Below, in pieces: positions 17,231-26,590 of a stretch of DNA of 64,000 nt (position 1 is its first letter; each line of letters begins with the position of its first letter). This DNA is from Hymenobacter pini (GTDB lineage: Bacteria; Bacteroidota; Bacteroidia; Cytophagales; Hymenobacteraceae): NCBI RefSeq assembly GCF_020421205.1, contig NZ_JAIZZH010000002.1, forward strand, positions 1,014,182 to 1,078,181, given 5' to 3'. Below the pieces are notes generated by a model. It saw only the letters and a program-made list of their open reading frames with translations, searched no databases and was not told the origin of the DNA. Made by a program: the position numbers and the translations under genes.

Positions 17231-17671
17231 ATGCGCGTTTCTACTCCAACACTCTCTGTTCGCCGTCTGCTGCAAACCGCTGGCCTACTGCTGGCCCTGG
17301 TAGTGTTTGCGCCCAAGCAGGCCAAGGCCCAAACCTGGATGGTTTCGACGGAGGCCTATGTAAAAATTGGGGTGATGGATAAATTCGGCCAGCTGGGCGG
17401 ATACACTGCCAAATTTATTGTGGTCAACCAAGACAATGGGAAAGAATACACCCTGGTGAAGCAAGTGCCCAAGGGCCAGAATGGCGTAGATGTCGTATTT
17501 CCATCAGAAGCAACTGAGGCGGATTATTTCAAGACGGACCGCGGCGAAGCCGGCAAATCGACCCCCGGCCGCTACACCTGGGAATGCCAGGTAGGTGGAA
17601 AAAGAGTAGTTGGCGGGCGCTTCGGCTTTTCTGAAGTCGCAAATGATGTTACCTTGGTGGGCAAGAAATAG
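17231..17671 (+). CDS. Small secreted unknown protein
   Basis: 146 residues from ATG 17231; the open frame upstream to 17102 has no coding character. Signal peptide about 1-34 (RRLLQTAGLLLALVVFAP, ending AKAQ). The mature 112 residues have alternating strands: YTAKFIVVNQDNGKEYTLVKQVP, VDVVFPSEA, GRYTWECQVGGKRVVGGRFGF. One Cys only. I do not recognise a family. Closed by a strong terminator, so monocistronic. Confidence 0.7.
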   Translation: MRVSTPTLSVRRLLQTAGLLLALVVFAPKQAKAQTWMVSTEAYVKIGVMDKFGQLGGYTAKFIVVNQDNGKEYTLVKQVPKGQNGVDVVFPSEATEADYFKTDRGEAGKSTPGRYTWECQVGGKRVVGGRFGFSEVANDVTLVGKK

Positions 17672-17706
17672 CCTCCCCCTTTTCACCCACACTCACCCAC
17701 AACCCG

Positions 17707-17737
17707 AAAGCCCAGTGTTGCAGCACTGGGCTTTTTT
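17707..17737 (+). terminator. Rho-independent terminator
   Basis: AAAGCCCAGTG / CACTGGGCTTT stem with a TTTTTT tail, 36 bases after the stop. Confidence 0.9.
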
Positions 17738-17833
17738 GTGTTGTGGGTCCAGCCGGCCCCGTACCAATTCCGGCAGCACAGCCGTATAGAGCCTGCTGGC
17801 CGGCACACAGCCGACGAGTATTTTTTGCCTGTT

Positions 17834-18142
17834 ATGCCTAAAAAGTCGTTTTCTGAGCTGATTAATAGCCCCGGTATGCCCGTGTTGGTTGATTTTTACG
17901 CCGACTGGTGCGGCCCTTGCAAAACCATGGCCCCCATTCTAGAGCAGGTAGCCAGTCAGCACCAAGGCAAGCTCAAAGTCATCAAGATTGACGTGGACCG
18001 CAACCAGGCAGCGGCCCAGCAATTCCGGGTGCAAAGCATTCCCACCCTGATTTTATTTCACAAAGGCCAGCCAGTATGGCGGCAGGCAGGCGTGGTGCCG
18101 GCGGCCCAGATCAGCCAGGTAGTGCAGGGTGTGCTGCAGTAG
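17834..18142 (+). CDS. trxA: Thioredoxin
   Basis: 102 residues from ATG 17834. A complete single thioredoxin domain with the redox motif WCGPC (Cys26 and Cys29), the cis-proline loop SIPTLILF and the preceding KVIKIDVDRN strand. It reduces disulfides of cytoplasmic proteins such as ribonucleotide reductase and peroxiredoxins. Slightly shorter than E. coli TrxA at the N-terminus but with nothing essential missing. A genome of this kind usually has several thioredoxins, so this need not be the main one. The frame is open to 17738, but the upstream residues are not thioredoxin-like. Confidence 0.92.
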   Translation: MPKKSFSELINSPGMPVLVDFYADWCGPCKTMAPILEQVASQHQGKLKVIKIDVDRNQAAAQQFRVQSIPTLILFHKGQPVWRQAGVVPAAQISQVVQGVLQ

Positions 18143-18222
18143 GCCCAGCTATTTCACCAACGATGCAGCATGCAACTTTCCGGCTGATGGTGAGTTGTTC
18201 AGCCATTTACACCGCCCGTCCG

Positions 18223-18230
18223 TATTTTTG
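18223..18230 (+). promoter_or_regulatory. Possible -7 element for the receptor operon
   Basis: TATTTTTG, 23 bases before the receptor ATG; fits TAnnTTTG. Confidence 0.35.
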
Positions 18231-18253
18231 GGCTCACGGCTAGAGAGGCTTGC

Positions 18254-20596
18254 ATGAGGTTTTGGTTTATACTTACCGTTTTGTGGGTGGCTGGCATGGT
18301 CTGCCCAAATCTGAGCTGGGCTCAGGCCCAATATACTCTTAGCGGCACAGTACGGGCCAGCAACACCGCCGAGGTGCTGCCGGGAGCTACCGTGGCGGTA
18401 CCGGCCCTTGCCCTGGGCGCTACCGCCGACGAGCAGGGCGCATACTCGCTGCGCCTGCCGGAGGGCCGTCATCAAGTGGTCGTATCCTTTATTGGGTATA
18501 ACACCCAAACCTTTACCATCAACCTCACCCGCAACCAACGCCAATCGTTTCAGTTGAGCGGCGGCGGCAACCAACTGGGCGAGGTAGTAGTGGAAGGTAA
18601 CGGCTCTTTGGAGCAGAAGCTGCAAACCACCCAGATGAGCGTGGACCGCCTCACGGTCAAGGAAGCCAAACTGCTGCCGGCTCTGTTTGGGGAGGTGGAT
18701 ATTCTGAAAACGCTGCAGTTGAAGCCGGGGGTGCAGAACGGTGGCGAAGGCACCTCGGGCCTGTTTGTGCGCGGGGGCTCGGCCGACCAGAACCTGGTGC
18801 TGGTAGACGATGCGCTGGTGTACAACCCCAGCCACTTATTTGGGCTGTTTTCTGTGTTCAACCCCGATGCTGTGCAGTCGGTGGATTTGTACAAGGGTGG
18901 ATTTCCGGCCCAGTACGGGGGGCGCTTGTCGTCGGTGGTGGATGTGAAGATGCGGCCCGGCAACTCGGAGAAGCTGGGCGTGAGCGGGGGCATTGGGCTG
19001 ATTTCATCCCGCCTCACGGTGGAAGGCCCCATCAAAAAGGGTAAAGGTGCGTTTCTGGTTTCGGGGCGGCGTACGTATTTCGATGTGTTTACCCGCCAGA
19101 TCAACAAGCTCAACGAAGATCAGGACGATTACAACCCCATCCCTGACTACTACTTCTACGACTTCAACGCCAAGGCGAATTACAAGCTGGGCAGTAAGGA
19201 CGAGCTGTTTCTATCAGGGTATCTGGGCAACGACAAGTTCGGGTTCAATTCCCAGAACGGCTTTGATTTCAGCTTTAACTGGGGCAATACCGTGGGGGCC
19301 ATGCGCTGGAACCACGTATTCAACCCGCGCCTATTTTTGAATACCACGGCCTCCGTAACGCGCTACAAATATCAGATCAGCAACCAGCTGGACCAGTTCG
19401 CCTTCAACCTGTCATCGAACATCCGGGACCTGACGCTGCGCTCCGACCTGGATTATTTGCCCAACAATAAACACGCGCTGAAATTCGGCCTGACCGCCAC
19501 CCATCACCGCTTTGGCACGGGCAGCCTGCAAGCGGGTTCCGCCGACGGCCGCTTGGCCCTAGGCTCCAATATTACCTACCCTGGTGCCGAAGTGGCCCTC
19601 TACGCCTCTGATACCTACAAGCCAACTGAGAAATGGCAGCTGGAATATGGCCTGCGGCTGTCGGGCTTCCAGTCAGGCTCCGACCAGTACGGCGGCCTGG
19701 AACCCCGGGCAGCGGTGCGCTACTCGCTCACGCCTACCGTGTCGCTCAAGAGCAGCTACGCCCTCATGTACCAATACGTGCACTTGGTTACCAACTCCGG
19801 GGCTTCGCTGCCTACGGATATTTGGTACCCCTCGCGTAAATCGGTGCGGCCCCAGCGGAGCCAGCAGGTAGCCGCCGGTATCAGTTGGCTGCTGGGCGAC
19901 GGGCGCTACCTCATCACCAACGAGGTGTACTACAAGTGGGCTCAGCGGCAGATTGACTTCAAGGATGGCGCCCAGCTGTTCGTGAACCCCGACCTGGACT
20001 CGGAATTCCTGTTTGGCAAGGGCTGGGCCTACGGCAACGAGGTGTATCTGGAGAAAAAGCAGGGCCGTACCACCGGCTGGATCGGCTACACCCTGGCCTG
20101 GACGAAGCGGCGCTTCCCACCCCAGCGCGGCACCACCGGCATCAATAACGGTAACACCTTCTACCCCACTTACGACCGGCGCCACAACCTGACGGCCGTG
20201 GTTATCTATAACCTCTCGGACCGGGTGCAGCTTACCGGCTCGTTTGTGTTTAGCTCGGGGCAGGCCACTACCCTGCCGCTGGGCCGCTTTGTGTTTCAGG
20301 ATTTGTACGGCGAAAAAGCCTCGGCCGTACCCATCTACCCCCAGCGCAACACCTACCGACTGGCCCCCTACAACCGCCTGGACCTGGGTGTGGTCTGGAA
20401 AATGCGCCCCACCCGCTGGATTCCGGAGGCCGACTTAACGTTCAGCATCTACAACGCCTACAACCGGCGCAACCCCTACTTCGTGTATTTCGACCAGGTG
20501 AAGGACGAGCAGACCAAGGAGGTGGTGAATTTCCGGGCCCGGCAGGTGTCGTTGTTCCCGGTCATTCCATCGGTGACGTATAACTTCAAATTCTGA
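18254..20596 (+). CDS. TonB-dependent receptor with carboxypeptidase-like N-terminal domain
   Basis: 780 residues. Signal peptide about 1-25 (FILTVLWVAGMVCPNLSWAQAQ). A carboxypeptidase-regulatory-like domain follows (about 28-105: LSGTVRASNTAEVLPGATV to FIGYNTQTF), then the plug (about 130-230) with LFVRGGSADQNLVLVDD and SVVDVKMRPG, then a 22-strand-type barrel ending in aromatic NFKF. It would take up a substrate across the outer membrane using TonB energy. It lacks the long TonB-box/secretin extension of transducers and is not a SusC type (no SusD partner). The DUF4249 gene starts 9 bases later, the usual partner of this subgroup. Confidence 0.93.
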   Translation: MRFWFILTVLWVAGMVCPNLSWAQAQYTLSGTVRASNTAEVLPGATVAVPALALGATADEQGAYSLRLPEGRHQVVVSFIGYNTQTFTINLTRNQRQSFQLSGGGNQLGEVVVEGNGSLEQKLQTTQMSVDRLTVKEAKLLPALFGEVDILKTLQLKPGVQNGGEGTSGLFVRGGSADQNLVLVDDALVYNPSHLFGLFSVFNPDAVQSVDLYKGGFPAQYGGRLSSVVDVKMRPGNSEKLGVSGGIGLISSRLTVEGPIKKGKGAFLVSGRRTYFDVFTRQINKLNEDQDDYNPIPDYYFYDFNAKANYKLGSKDELFLSGYLGNDKFGFNSQNGFDFSFNWGNTVGAMRWNHVFNPRLFLNTTASVTRYKYQISNQLDQFAFNLSSNIRDLTLRSDLDYLPNNKHALKFGLTATHHRFGTGSLQAGSADGRLALGSNITYPGAEVALYASDTYKPTEKWQLEYGLRLSGFQSGSDQYGGLEPRAAVRYSLTPTVSLKSSYALMYQYVHLVTNSGASLPTDIWYPSRKSVRPQRSQQVAAGISWLLGDGRYLITNEVYYKWAQRQIDFKDGAQLFVNPDLDSEFLFGKGWAYGNEVYLEKKQGRTTGWIGYTLAWTKRRFPPQRGTTGINNGNTFYPTYDRRHNLTAVVIYNLSDRVQLTGSFVFSSGQATTLPLGRFVFQDLYGEKASAVPIYPQRNTYRLAPYNRLDLGVVWKMRPTRWIPEADLTFSIYNAYNRRNPYFVYFDQVKDEQTKEVVNFRARQVSLFPVIPSVTYNFKF

Positions 20597-20605
20597 GTGC
20601 GGAGT

Positions 20606-21487
20606 ATGCATATTTCTCGGATTACGCGGATGTGGGTTACTGCTGCCGGGCGCAGCGGACAACCGGGTGGCCGGTGGGCGCTGAGGCTGCTGGCGGGCGG
20701 GCTGGCTCTGCTGAGCAGTTGCGGCCTGCAGAAGGATATTGACGTGGAGCTGCCAGCCTATCCCCCGCAGCTAGTGGTGGAAGGCTACCTCGAAAACGGC
20801 CAGATTCCGCGCATTGCTGTTACCGAATCGGGGCCGTATCTCTCGGCTCCCACCCCGCAGGTGCCCACCGATGTAAAGGCGTTTGTGACGCTGCCCAATG
20901 GCCAACGGCAGGAGCTGTTGTTTGCCCCCGGCAGCGACCGGCGCACGGGCAAGCTCTACACCCATTCCGGTACGCGCCGCCTCACCATTCAGCCCGGCCA
21001 GACGTTCGGGCTGGAGCTGACCGATTCCCAAGGCCGCCGCGTAACGGGCTCGGCCACCATGCCCGCGCTGGTACCCATTGATACGGTAGAGTGGAAATTC
21101 AACGATAAGCAGGGCGAGTTCCGCAAGGCCTACGTGCTTACTCGCTTCCGGGACCCCGCCGCTACCATAGACTTCTACCGCCTTCAGATTCACAAGAGTC
21201 GGCTGGCCACCTCACCTACGGTTGACTACACGCCGGAGGACCGACTCAACAACGGCCAGGAATTCACGCTGGGCACCAGCTACGAGTTTGCGGCCGACGA
21301 TACGCTGTTTGTTACGCTCTACCACCTGGATCAGCCGTATTACCGGTTTCTGCAGTCGGTGCAGGATGCGCGCAATGCCAACGGCAACCCCTTTGGGCAG
21401 CCCGCGGCTATTAAAAGCACCGTGGAAGGCGGTATTGGGGTGTTTACGGTGCTCAGCTACCAGCGCCGCCGCATCATCGTGAAATAA
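20606..21487 (+). CDS. DUF4249 lipoprotein
   Basis: 293 residues from ATG 20606 (a GTG at 20597 is the other option). After a long, basic n-region there is a lipoprotein signal LLAGGLALLSSC with Cys39. The mature protein begins DIDVELPAYPPQLVVEGYLENG and continues IPRIAVTESGPYLS, the recognisable opening of DUF4249, followed by TVEWKFNDKQGEFRKAYVLTRFRDP and SVQDARNANGNPFGQP near the end. DUF4249 proteins are found in Bacteroidota directly downstream of TonB-dependent receptors, as here (9-base gap), and are thought to be surface or periplasmic accessory proteins of that receptor; the substrate is unknown. Confidence 0.88.
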   Translation: MHISRITRMWVTAAGRSGQPGGRWALRLLAGGLALLSSCGLQKDIDVELPAYPPQLVVEGYLENGQIPRIAVTESGPYLSAPTPQVPTDVKAFVTLPNGQRQELLFAPGSDRRTGKLYTHSGTRRLTIQPGQTFGLELTDSQGRRVTGSATMPALVPIDTVEWKFNDKQGEFRKAYVLTRFRDPAATIDFYRLQIHKSRLATSPTVDYTPEDRLNNGQEFTLGTSYEFAADDTLFVTLYHLDQPYYRFLQSVQDARNANGNPFGQPAAIKSTVEGGIGVFTVLSYQRRRIIVK

Positions 21488-21558
21488 GTGTGCGGCAGAT
21501 GCAACGCCTGAGCAGCGGATGGTATCTTCGGAGCATTCACCTATCTCAACTTATTCTG

Positions 21559-22011
21559 ATGCGTAATCTTTTTACCCGAAATGCACTCTTTGCGCTGCTT
21601 TTGGCCGGGCCCGCTACCCTTACCAGCTGCGAGAAAGAACCCTATTGCGGCTGTACTCCGCCTCCGGTTGAGCCAGTTACCTCTGCTTCCCTTACCCGCG
21701 TAAATACGTGGTGGCTGAACGAGCTCAGCAGCGGCAGCCAAATCAGCCGCTCTACCGACATCAAGGACCGGTTTTCCCTGCAGTTTCAGCCCGACGGCAG
21801 CTACACCCAAACCCTGCTGGCCGATGGCACCACCTTCAACGGCACGTGGATGTTGATGGGCGCTAACAACCGCACCCTGCACTTCACCGACCATAAAGGC
21901 GACGCGCAGGAATACACCATAGAAGGCGCGGGCACGGAAACTATGGTATACTCCCGCAAGGGCAAGGATGGCCAGACAATTGTGTACGCCTTCGGTGCTA
22001 CCCGCAAGTAA
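21559..22011 (+). CDS. Small lipoprotein with lipocalin-like strands
   Basis: 150 residues from ATG 21559. Lipoprotein signal ends LTSC (Cys24), followed by a Cys/Pro-rich linker (YCGCTPPPVEP). The rest is a strand series with FSLQFQPDGSYTQTLLADGTTFNGTW, RTLHFTDHKGD and the closing GQTIVYAFGATRK, as in small lipocalin-like or DUF4923-type proteins; the assignment is tentative. It follows DUF4249 by 71 bases and precedes a strong terminator, so it may be the third gene of the receptor operon. Confidence 0.65.
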   Translation: MRNLFTRNALFALLLAGPATLTSCEKEPYCGCTPPPVEPVTSASLTRVNTWWLNELSSGSQISRSTDIKDRFSLQFQPDGSYTQTLLADGTTFNGTWMLMGANNRTLHFTDHKGDAQEYTIEGAGTETMVYSRKGKDGQTIVYAFGATRK

Positions 22012-22043
22012 GCAATTGGTACGCCCATAGCTACCTAAAAAAG

Positions 22044-22071
22044 AAGGGCCACCCCGCACGGGGTGGCCCTT
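22044..22071. terminator. Bidirectional terminator
   Basis: A 12-base perfect stem AAGGGCCACCCC / GGGGTGGCCCTT between the convergent lipoprotein and purine phosphorylase genes, with A-rich sequence before it serving the minus strand. Confidence 0.75.
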
Positions 22072-22097
22072 CCTGGTAAGTTCACGGGTAAGCAGAA

Positions 22098-22916
22098 CTA
22101 CAGCTTCTCCAGAACCCGCCGGAATAAAGCCGTGAGGCGGGGTTCGGCCACGGCGGCGGTGCGCAGAATATCGGCTAGCGACACCTTTTTGAGCTTGCCG
22201 GGGGCGCAGAGGTCGGTTATAACCGACACGGCCAGCACCGGCAGGTTCATGTGTACAGCGGCAATAACCTCGGGCACGGTACTCATGCCCACCGCATCAG
22301 CCCCGATAGTGCGCAGGTAGCGGTACTCGGCGGGGGTTTCCAGCATGGGGCCGGGCAGGCTGGCGTACACGCCCCGGCGCAGGTACTGTGTCAGGTTCAG
22401 TTCCCGGGCCGCTTCTTCGGCCAGTCGCAGCAGGGCGGGGCTGTAGGGCTCCAGCATATCGGGGAAGCGGGGGCCCAGCTCATCGAGGTTTTTGCCGATG
22501 AGTGGGTTGGTCGGCTGCAGGTTGATGTGGTCTTCCAGCAGCATGAGGTCGGAGTAGGCGTAGTCAGGGTTGAGGCCGCCGCTGGCGTTGCTGACGAGCA
22601 GGTGCTCAATGCCCAGCAATTTCATCACCCGCACCGGAAACACCACCTGCTCCATGGTGTAGCCCTCGTAAAAGTGGAAGCGGCCGCGCATCACCAGCAC
22701 CCGTTTGCCGGCCAGGGTGCCAGCCAGCAGCTCGCCGGCGTGGCTTTCTACCGTGGATATCGGGAAGTGCGGAATATCGGCGTAGCTGAAGCGGTGCTGT
22801 ACCTCCAGCTCTTGGGCCAGGGCGCCCAGGCCCGTGCCCAGAATAATACCGGCCTGAGGTTTGAACTCCCGCAACGCATGGCGGAGGTAGGTAGCGGCTT
22901 CGTTCAGTTCTTTCAT
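22098..22916 (-). CDS. Purine nucleoside phosphorylase
   Basis: 272 residues from ATG 22916; an upstream in-frame start at 22997 adds non-family sequence. It cleaves inosine and guanosine with phosphate to the base and ribose-1-phosphate. The trimeric PNP class is indicated by IILGTGLGALA (phosphate loop), RGRFHFYEGYTMEQVVFPVRVMK, SNASGGLNPDY, EDHINLQPTNPLIG and TPAEYRYLRTIGADAVGMSTVPEVIAA. All catalytic segments are intact. Cytoplasmic purine salvage. It is a single gene with terminator hairpins on both sides. Confidence 0.94.
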   Translation of the reverse strand: MKELNEAATYLRHALREFKPQAGIILGTGLGALAQELEVQHRFSYADIPHFPISTVESHAGELLAGTLAGKRVLVMRGRFHFYEGYTMEQVVFPVRVMKLLGIEHLLVSNASGGLNPDYAYSDLMLLEDHINLQPTNPLIGKNLDELGPRFPDMLEPYSPALLRLAEEAARELNLTQYLRRGVYASLPGPMLETPAEYRYLRTIGADAVGMSTVPEVIAAVHMNLPVLAVSVITDLCAPGKLKKVSLADILRTAAVAEPRLTALFRRVLEKL

Positions 22917-22986
22917 TGTTGATTTTTGGTGCAAGGTACAGGCAGCGCTACCCGGAAACCAGTTCTCAGGTGGCCACGCCCAAAAC

Positions 22987-23019
22987 AAAAAAGCCACCGA
23001 CTTGCGCCGGTGGCTTTTT
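22987..23019 (-). terminator. Terminator of sppA
   Basis: AAAAAGCCACCG / CGGTGGCTTTTT stem with a T tail on either strand; 16 bases past the sppA stop. Confidence 0.88.
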
Positions 23020-23034
23020 ACCTACGTGTCCGCG

Positions 23035-24795
23035 CTACTGCACGTTCACTTCAAAAGGCATCCGCATTTGGGCACCTTTCATTTCGGAGAGCTTCTTGTA
23101 CTGCTGGTACATGGGGTACATCGGGCCCATTTCCTCCTTCACCATGCGCAGCTTGGCTTCCTCGGAGAACGAGCTCAGCAGGTTTTCAGCAAACGACTTT
23201 TGGCGGGGCAGCTTCTGAATGCGGTAGTCGCCTTCCTTCAGCTTAGCGCGGCGGGCAGCAATGCGCAGGGCATCATCCATAGAGCCCAGCACGTCCACGA
23301 GGCCGCGGGCTTTGGCTTCCGTGCCCGACCATACCCGGCCTGAGGCAAAGCGGCGCAGACGCTCCACCGGCATGTTGCGGCCAGCGGCGGCTTTGGTGGT
23401 GAAGTCGGCGTAGATGCGGTTGATTTCGGATTGGAATTGCTGCTGTTCAAACGGCGTGAGGGCCCGCGTTACGGTGGGGAAGTCGGAGAACTTGCCGGTA
23501 GTTACCCGGTCGGTGGTGATGCCGATTTTGTCGCGCAGGAAGGGCTCCACGTTGGGCAGCACCCCGAATACGCCGATGCTGCCGGTAATGGTGGTAGGAT
23601 GCGCCACAATAGTGTCGCAGCCCATGGCAATGAAGTACCCGCCCGAGGCCGCCACATCGGACATGGAGCAGATGATGGGCTTCACTTTCTTCGTCAGCAT
23701 CACCTCGCGGTAGATGATATCAGAAGCTAGCGACGAACCACCGGGCGAGTTCACGCGCAGTACTACAGCCTTCACACCTTTGTCGAGGCGGGCTTTGCGG
23801 ATAGCCTCGGCAAAGCGGGTGCTGCCGATGCTTTCGTTGCCGCCTTTGCCCGTTACAATGTCGCCCTCGGCGTACACCACGGCAATGCGGTTGCCGCTGG
23901 TGCTGCCCTCGTCGTCCTTCGCCGACTTCTTGTAATCCGACAAATCAATCAGGCTCAGCTTGTCGTCCTTTTCCACGCCCAGCTTGCCTTTGATGTAGTC
24001 AGTGGCTTGGTCGTAGTAGCCCAGGTCGGTAACCAGCCCGAGGCGCTTGGCGTCATCGGCGTTGTGCACCAGCATGGAGTCACTGATAACCTTGAGGCGG
24101 GCCGGGGCAATTTTGCGGGCCGCAGCCACCTCCGCCAGCATCGAGCCGTTCAGGGAGTTCAGGAACGAAGCCGTTTGCAGGCGGGCCGAGTCCGACATAT
24201 TGGTGCGGAAGAACGGCTCCACGGCGCTCTTAAACGAGCCCACGCGGAAAATTTGCGCCTGCACGCCCAGCTTGTCGAACAGGTTTTTGTAGTACATCGT
24301 CTCCGACGACAGGCCATTGAACTCCAGCGTGCCCTGGGGGTTTAGGTACAGCTTATCGGCCACCGAAGCCAGGTAGTAGCTTTTCTCCGACTGCGCATCG
24401 GTGTAGCTCACCACGAACTTGCCGGCCTTCTTAAAGTCGAGCAGATCCTGGCGCACTTCCTCCAAAGAGGCCATGCCGCCCTGCACCAGTTCCAGGTTCA
24501 GGAAAATGCCTTTGATGTCGTCGTCATTTTTGGCGCGGCGGATGGCGTTTTTCAACTCATCCAGGCCAATGGTGCTGCTCTGCCCACCCGTGAAGCCCGA
24601 GAAGGGGTTAGTGAATTCCCGCTCCCCAATGGGTTTGTCGAGGGTGAGCTCCAGCACCGAGTTGCGGGCCACGGTTACTTCCTTATCGGAGGAAGCGGCG
24701 GCCACAATGAAGCCCACCAGCAACACCACGCCCAGCAAGGAAAATAGCACGAGGCCGGTGAAGGTGGCCAGCACGTACTTAAAAAATTGTCTCAT
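23035..24795 (-). CDS. sppA: Signal peptide peptidase SppA, 67K type
   Basis: 586 residues. A membrane anchor spans about 8-33, placing two ClpP-like domains in the periplasm. SppA degrades cleaved signal peptides. The N-terminal domain supplies the lysine general base (RVGSFKSAVEPF, Lys189) and the C-terminal domain the nucleophile serine (SDVAASGGYF, Ser384), with VNSPGGSSLASD as the oxyanion region. This is the long, fused form found in E. coli and most Bacteroidota. A minus-strand promoter-like octamer lies 26 bases before the start. Confidence 0.95.
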   Translation of the reverse strand: MRQFFKYVLATFTGLVLFSLLGVVLLVGFIVAAASSDKEVTVARNSVLELTLDKPIGEREFTNPFSGFTGGQSSTIGLDELKNAIRRAKNDDDIKGIFLNLELVQGGMASLEEVRQDLLDFKKAGKFVVSYTDAQSEKSYYLASVADKLYLNPQGTLEFNGLSSETMYYKNLFDKLGVQAQIFRVGSFKSAVEPFFRTNMSDSARLQTASFLNSLNGSMLAEVAAARKIAPARLKVISDSMLVHNADDAKRLGLVTDLGYYDQATDYIKGKLGVEKDDKLSLIDLSDYKKSAKDDEGSTSGNRIAVVYAEGDIVTGKGGNESIGSTRFAEAIRKARLDKGVKAVVLRVNSPGGSSLASDIIYREVMLTKKVKPIICSMSDVAASGGYFIAMGCDTIVAHPTTITGSIGVFGVLPNVEPFLRDKIGITTDRVTTGKFSDFPTVTRALTPFEQQQFQSEINRIYADFTTKAAAGRNMPVERLRRFASGRVWSGTEAKARGLVDVLGSMDDALRIAARRAKLKEGDYRIQKLPRQKSFAENLLSSFSEEAKLRMVKEEMGPMYPMYQQYKKLSEMKGAQMRMPFEVNVQ

Positions 24796-24821
24796 GGAAG
24801 TAGCAGATTAAGTATCGGAAG

Positions 24822-24829
24822 CAAAAGTA
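24822..24829 (-). promoter_or_regulatory. Bacteroidota-type -7 element for sppA
   Basis: TACTTTTG on the minus strand, fits TAnnTTTG, 26 bases before the sppA start. Confidence 0.45.
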
Positions 24830-24933
24830 GCCGCTTTCCGCCCCCACCGCCGGGTATTCAACCAACGGCCCGGTTTGGAGCCGGAACGGACGTTGGTAGG
24901 TGGTCAGGTGGTTGGGGCAGTTTGACAAAAACC

Positions 24934-25094
24934 GTCATTGCGAGGCGGAGCCGAAGCAATCTTTCCTTTTCAGCGCACCCAGCTTCGAGCTATTACCAAA
25001 CCCTTGACAGCGAAATATAGTATCGGGGGCTTGCTGCTAGTCAAAGTGGAGGGCTGTGGAAAGGAAGGATTGCTTCAGTTCCGCCTCGCAATGG
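24934..25094. repeat. Dispersed palindromic repeat, copy 3 (long, imperfect)
   Basis: Arms of about 37 bases (24934-24970 and 25058-25094), with several mismatches, around an 87-base interior. Outer ends GTCATTGCGAGGCGGA and its near complement. The same layout as the GTCATTCCGAGC copies but a different core (GAAGCAATC). Confidence 0.7.
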
Positions 25095-25100
25095 CTACTA

Positions 25101-26444
25101 TCAATACCCGTACTTCTCGCCCCAGAGCTGGCGCAGGCGTTCCTGGGCTTTGGCCTCGGATGGGTTGTGGCCGGGGCGGTAGAACACGGTGCCGCTGAGG
25201 GCGTCGGGCAGGAACTCCTGGTAGGCGAAGTTGCCTTCGTAGTCGTGGGAGTAGAGGTACTGGTTGCCGTAGCCCAGCTCAGCCATGAGCTTAGTGGGCG
25301 CGTTGCGCAGCGGAATGGGCACCGGCTGCACGCCCTGCTGGCGCACCAACGCCCGTGCTTCCCGTATGGCTTTGTAGCTGGCATTGCTCTTGGGCGAAGT
25401 GGCCAGGTACACCACCGTCTGCCCCAGAATAATATCCGACTCGGGCATGCCGATAACCGTCACGGCCTGAAAGCAGCTTTGGGCCAGCATGAGGGCGTTG
25501 GGGTTGGCCAAGCCCACATCCTCGGAAGCCAGAATGAGTAGGCGGCGGGCAATAAACTTCACGTCTTCGCCACCTTCCAGCATCACAGCCAGGTAGTACA
25601 GGGCCGCGTTAGGGTCGGAGCCGCGGATGCTCTTGATGAAGGCCGAAATGACGTCGTAGTGCATTTCGCCGCCTTTGTCGTAGCGGGCCAGGTGTTGCTG
25701 GGCCAGTTGCTGCACGGCCTCATCGGTAATGACGATTTCGCCGGTTTTGGCGTGGGGGCGGCTGGCTTCCACCACAATTTCCAGCAGGTTCAGCAGCTTG
25801 CGCGCGTCGCCGCCCGAAATGGTAAGCAGGGCCCCGTACTCCTGCACCCGCACTTTTTTCTGCTTCAGCACCCCGTCTTCGGCCAGGGCTTTATCCACGA
25901 GGCCGGTGAGCACGTCTTTGCCCAATGGCTCCAGCACGTACACCTGCGCCCGGCTCAGCACGGCCGGAATCACCTCAAACGAGGGATTTTCGGTGGTGGC
26001 CCCGATGAGCGTAACCACGCCTTGCTCCACGGCCCCCAGCAGGGCATCCTGCTGGCTTTTGCTGAAGCGGTGAATTTCATCAATGAATAGCACCGTGCCG
26101 CGCTGCTTTTTGGCCCGCTCAATCACGTCGCGCACGTCCTTCACCCCGGCGTTAATGGCCGACAGCGCCGCAAACGGCCGGCCTAGCTCCTGGGCCAACA
26201 GGTTGGCCAGGGTGGTTTTGCCCACGCCGGGCGGCCCCCACAGGATAATACTGGGCAGGCGGCCGGCATCGAGGTAGCGGCGCAGCACGCCCTCGGGCCC
26301 GATGAGGTGCTGCTGCCCGGCGTACTCGCCCAGGGTGCGGGGCCGCATCCGCTCGGCCAGCGGGGCCCCGGGCCGGGGCGTGTGCCCGGCCGGCGAAGGA
26401 GCGTCGGCGGCGGAGTCGGTATCGAACAGGGAGCCAGTGGCCAT
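25101..26444 (-). CDS. rarA: Replication-associated recombination protein A
   Basis: 447 residues. A clamp-loader-like AAA+ ATPase that acts at stalled forks. After a disordered Pro-rich N-terminus (1-30) come RMRPRTLGEYAGQQHL, Walker A GPPGVGKTT (70-78), Walker B VLFIDEIHRF, sensor 1 ATTENPSF and the C-terminal tetramerisation part with GSDPNAALYYLAVMLEGGED and ASEDVGLANP, all diagnostic for RarA/MgsA/WRNIP1. Length is normal. It ends seven bases from the repeat at 24934 and has a minus-strand promoter-like octamer 78 bases upstream, divergent from the EamA transporter. Confidence 0.95.
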   Translation of the reverse strand: MATGSLFDTDSAADAPSPAGHTPRPGAPLAERMRPRTLGEYAGQQHLIGPEGVLRRYLDAGRLPSIILWGPPGVGKTTLANLLAQELGRPFAALSAINAGVKDVRDVIERAKKQRGTVLFIDEIHRFSKSQQDALLGAVEQGVVTLIGATTENPSFEVIPAVLSRAQVYVLEPLGKDVLTGLVDKALAEDGVLKQKKVRVQEYGALLTISGGDARKLLNLLEIVVEASRPHAKTGEIVITDEAVQQLAQQHLARYDKGGEMHYDVISAFIKSIRGSDPNAALYYLAVMLEGGEDVKFIARRLLILASEDVGLANPNALMLAQSCFQAVTVIGMPESDIILGQTVVYLATSPKSNASYKAIREARALVRQQGVQPVPIPLRNAPTKLMAELGYGNQYLYSHDYEGNFAYQEFLPDALSGTVFYRPGHNPSEAKAQERLRQLWGEKYGY

Positions 26445-26521
26445 AGCGTAAACGGAAGCAGGTGGAAAGGCCGAGCCGGTGGCCCTGCGGTGCAGGGGCG
26501 GTTTCCGGCGGGCAGAAACTA

Positions 26522-26529
26522 CAAAGATA
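26522..26529 (-). promoter_or_regulatory. Bacteroidota-type -7 element for rarA
   Basis: TATCTTTG on the minus strand, 78 bases before the rarA ATG. Confidence 0.4.
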
Positions 26530-26590
26530 CCTACGGCATTTTGCGGCGCGGCGCTGCCTGGCGGCTATTCAGCCGTACCTTCGTGGTAGC

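Larger units (their letters stand above)
24796..25100. other. Intergenic region, mostly occupied by a repeat
   Basis: About 305 bases between rarA (3' end) and sppA (5' end). The sppA promoter-like octamer is near 24822, and the palindromic repeat copy 3 fills 24934-25094. I see no coding sequence. Confidence 0.6.
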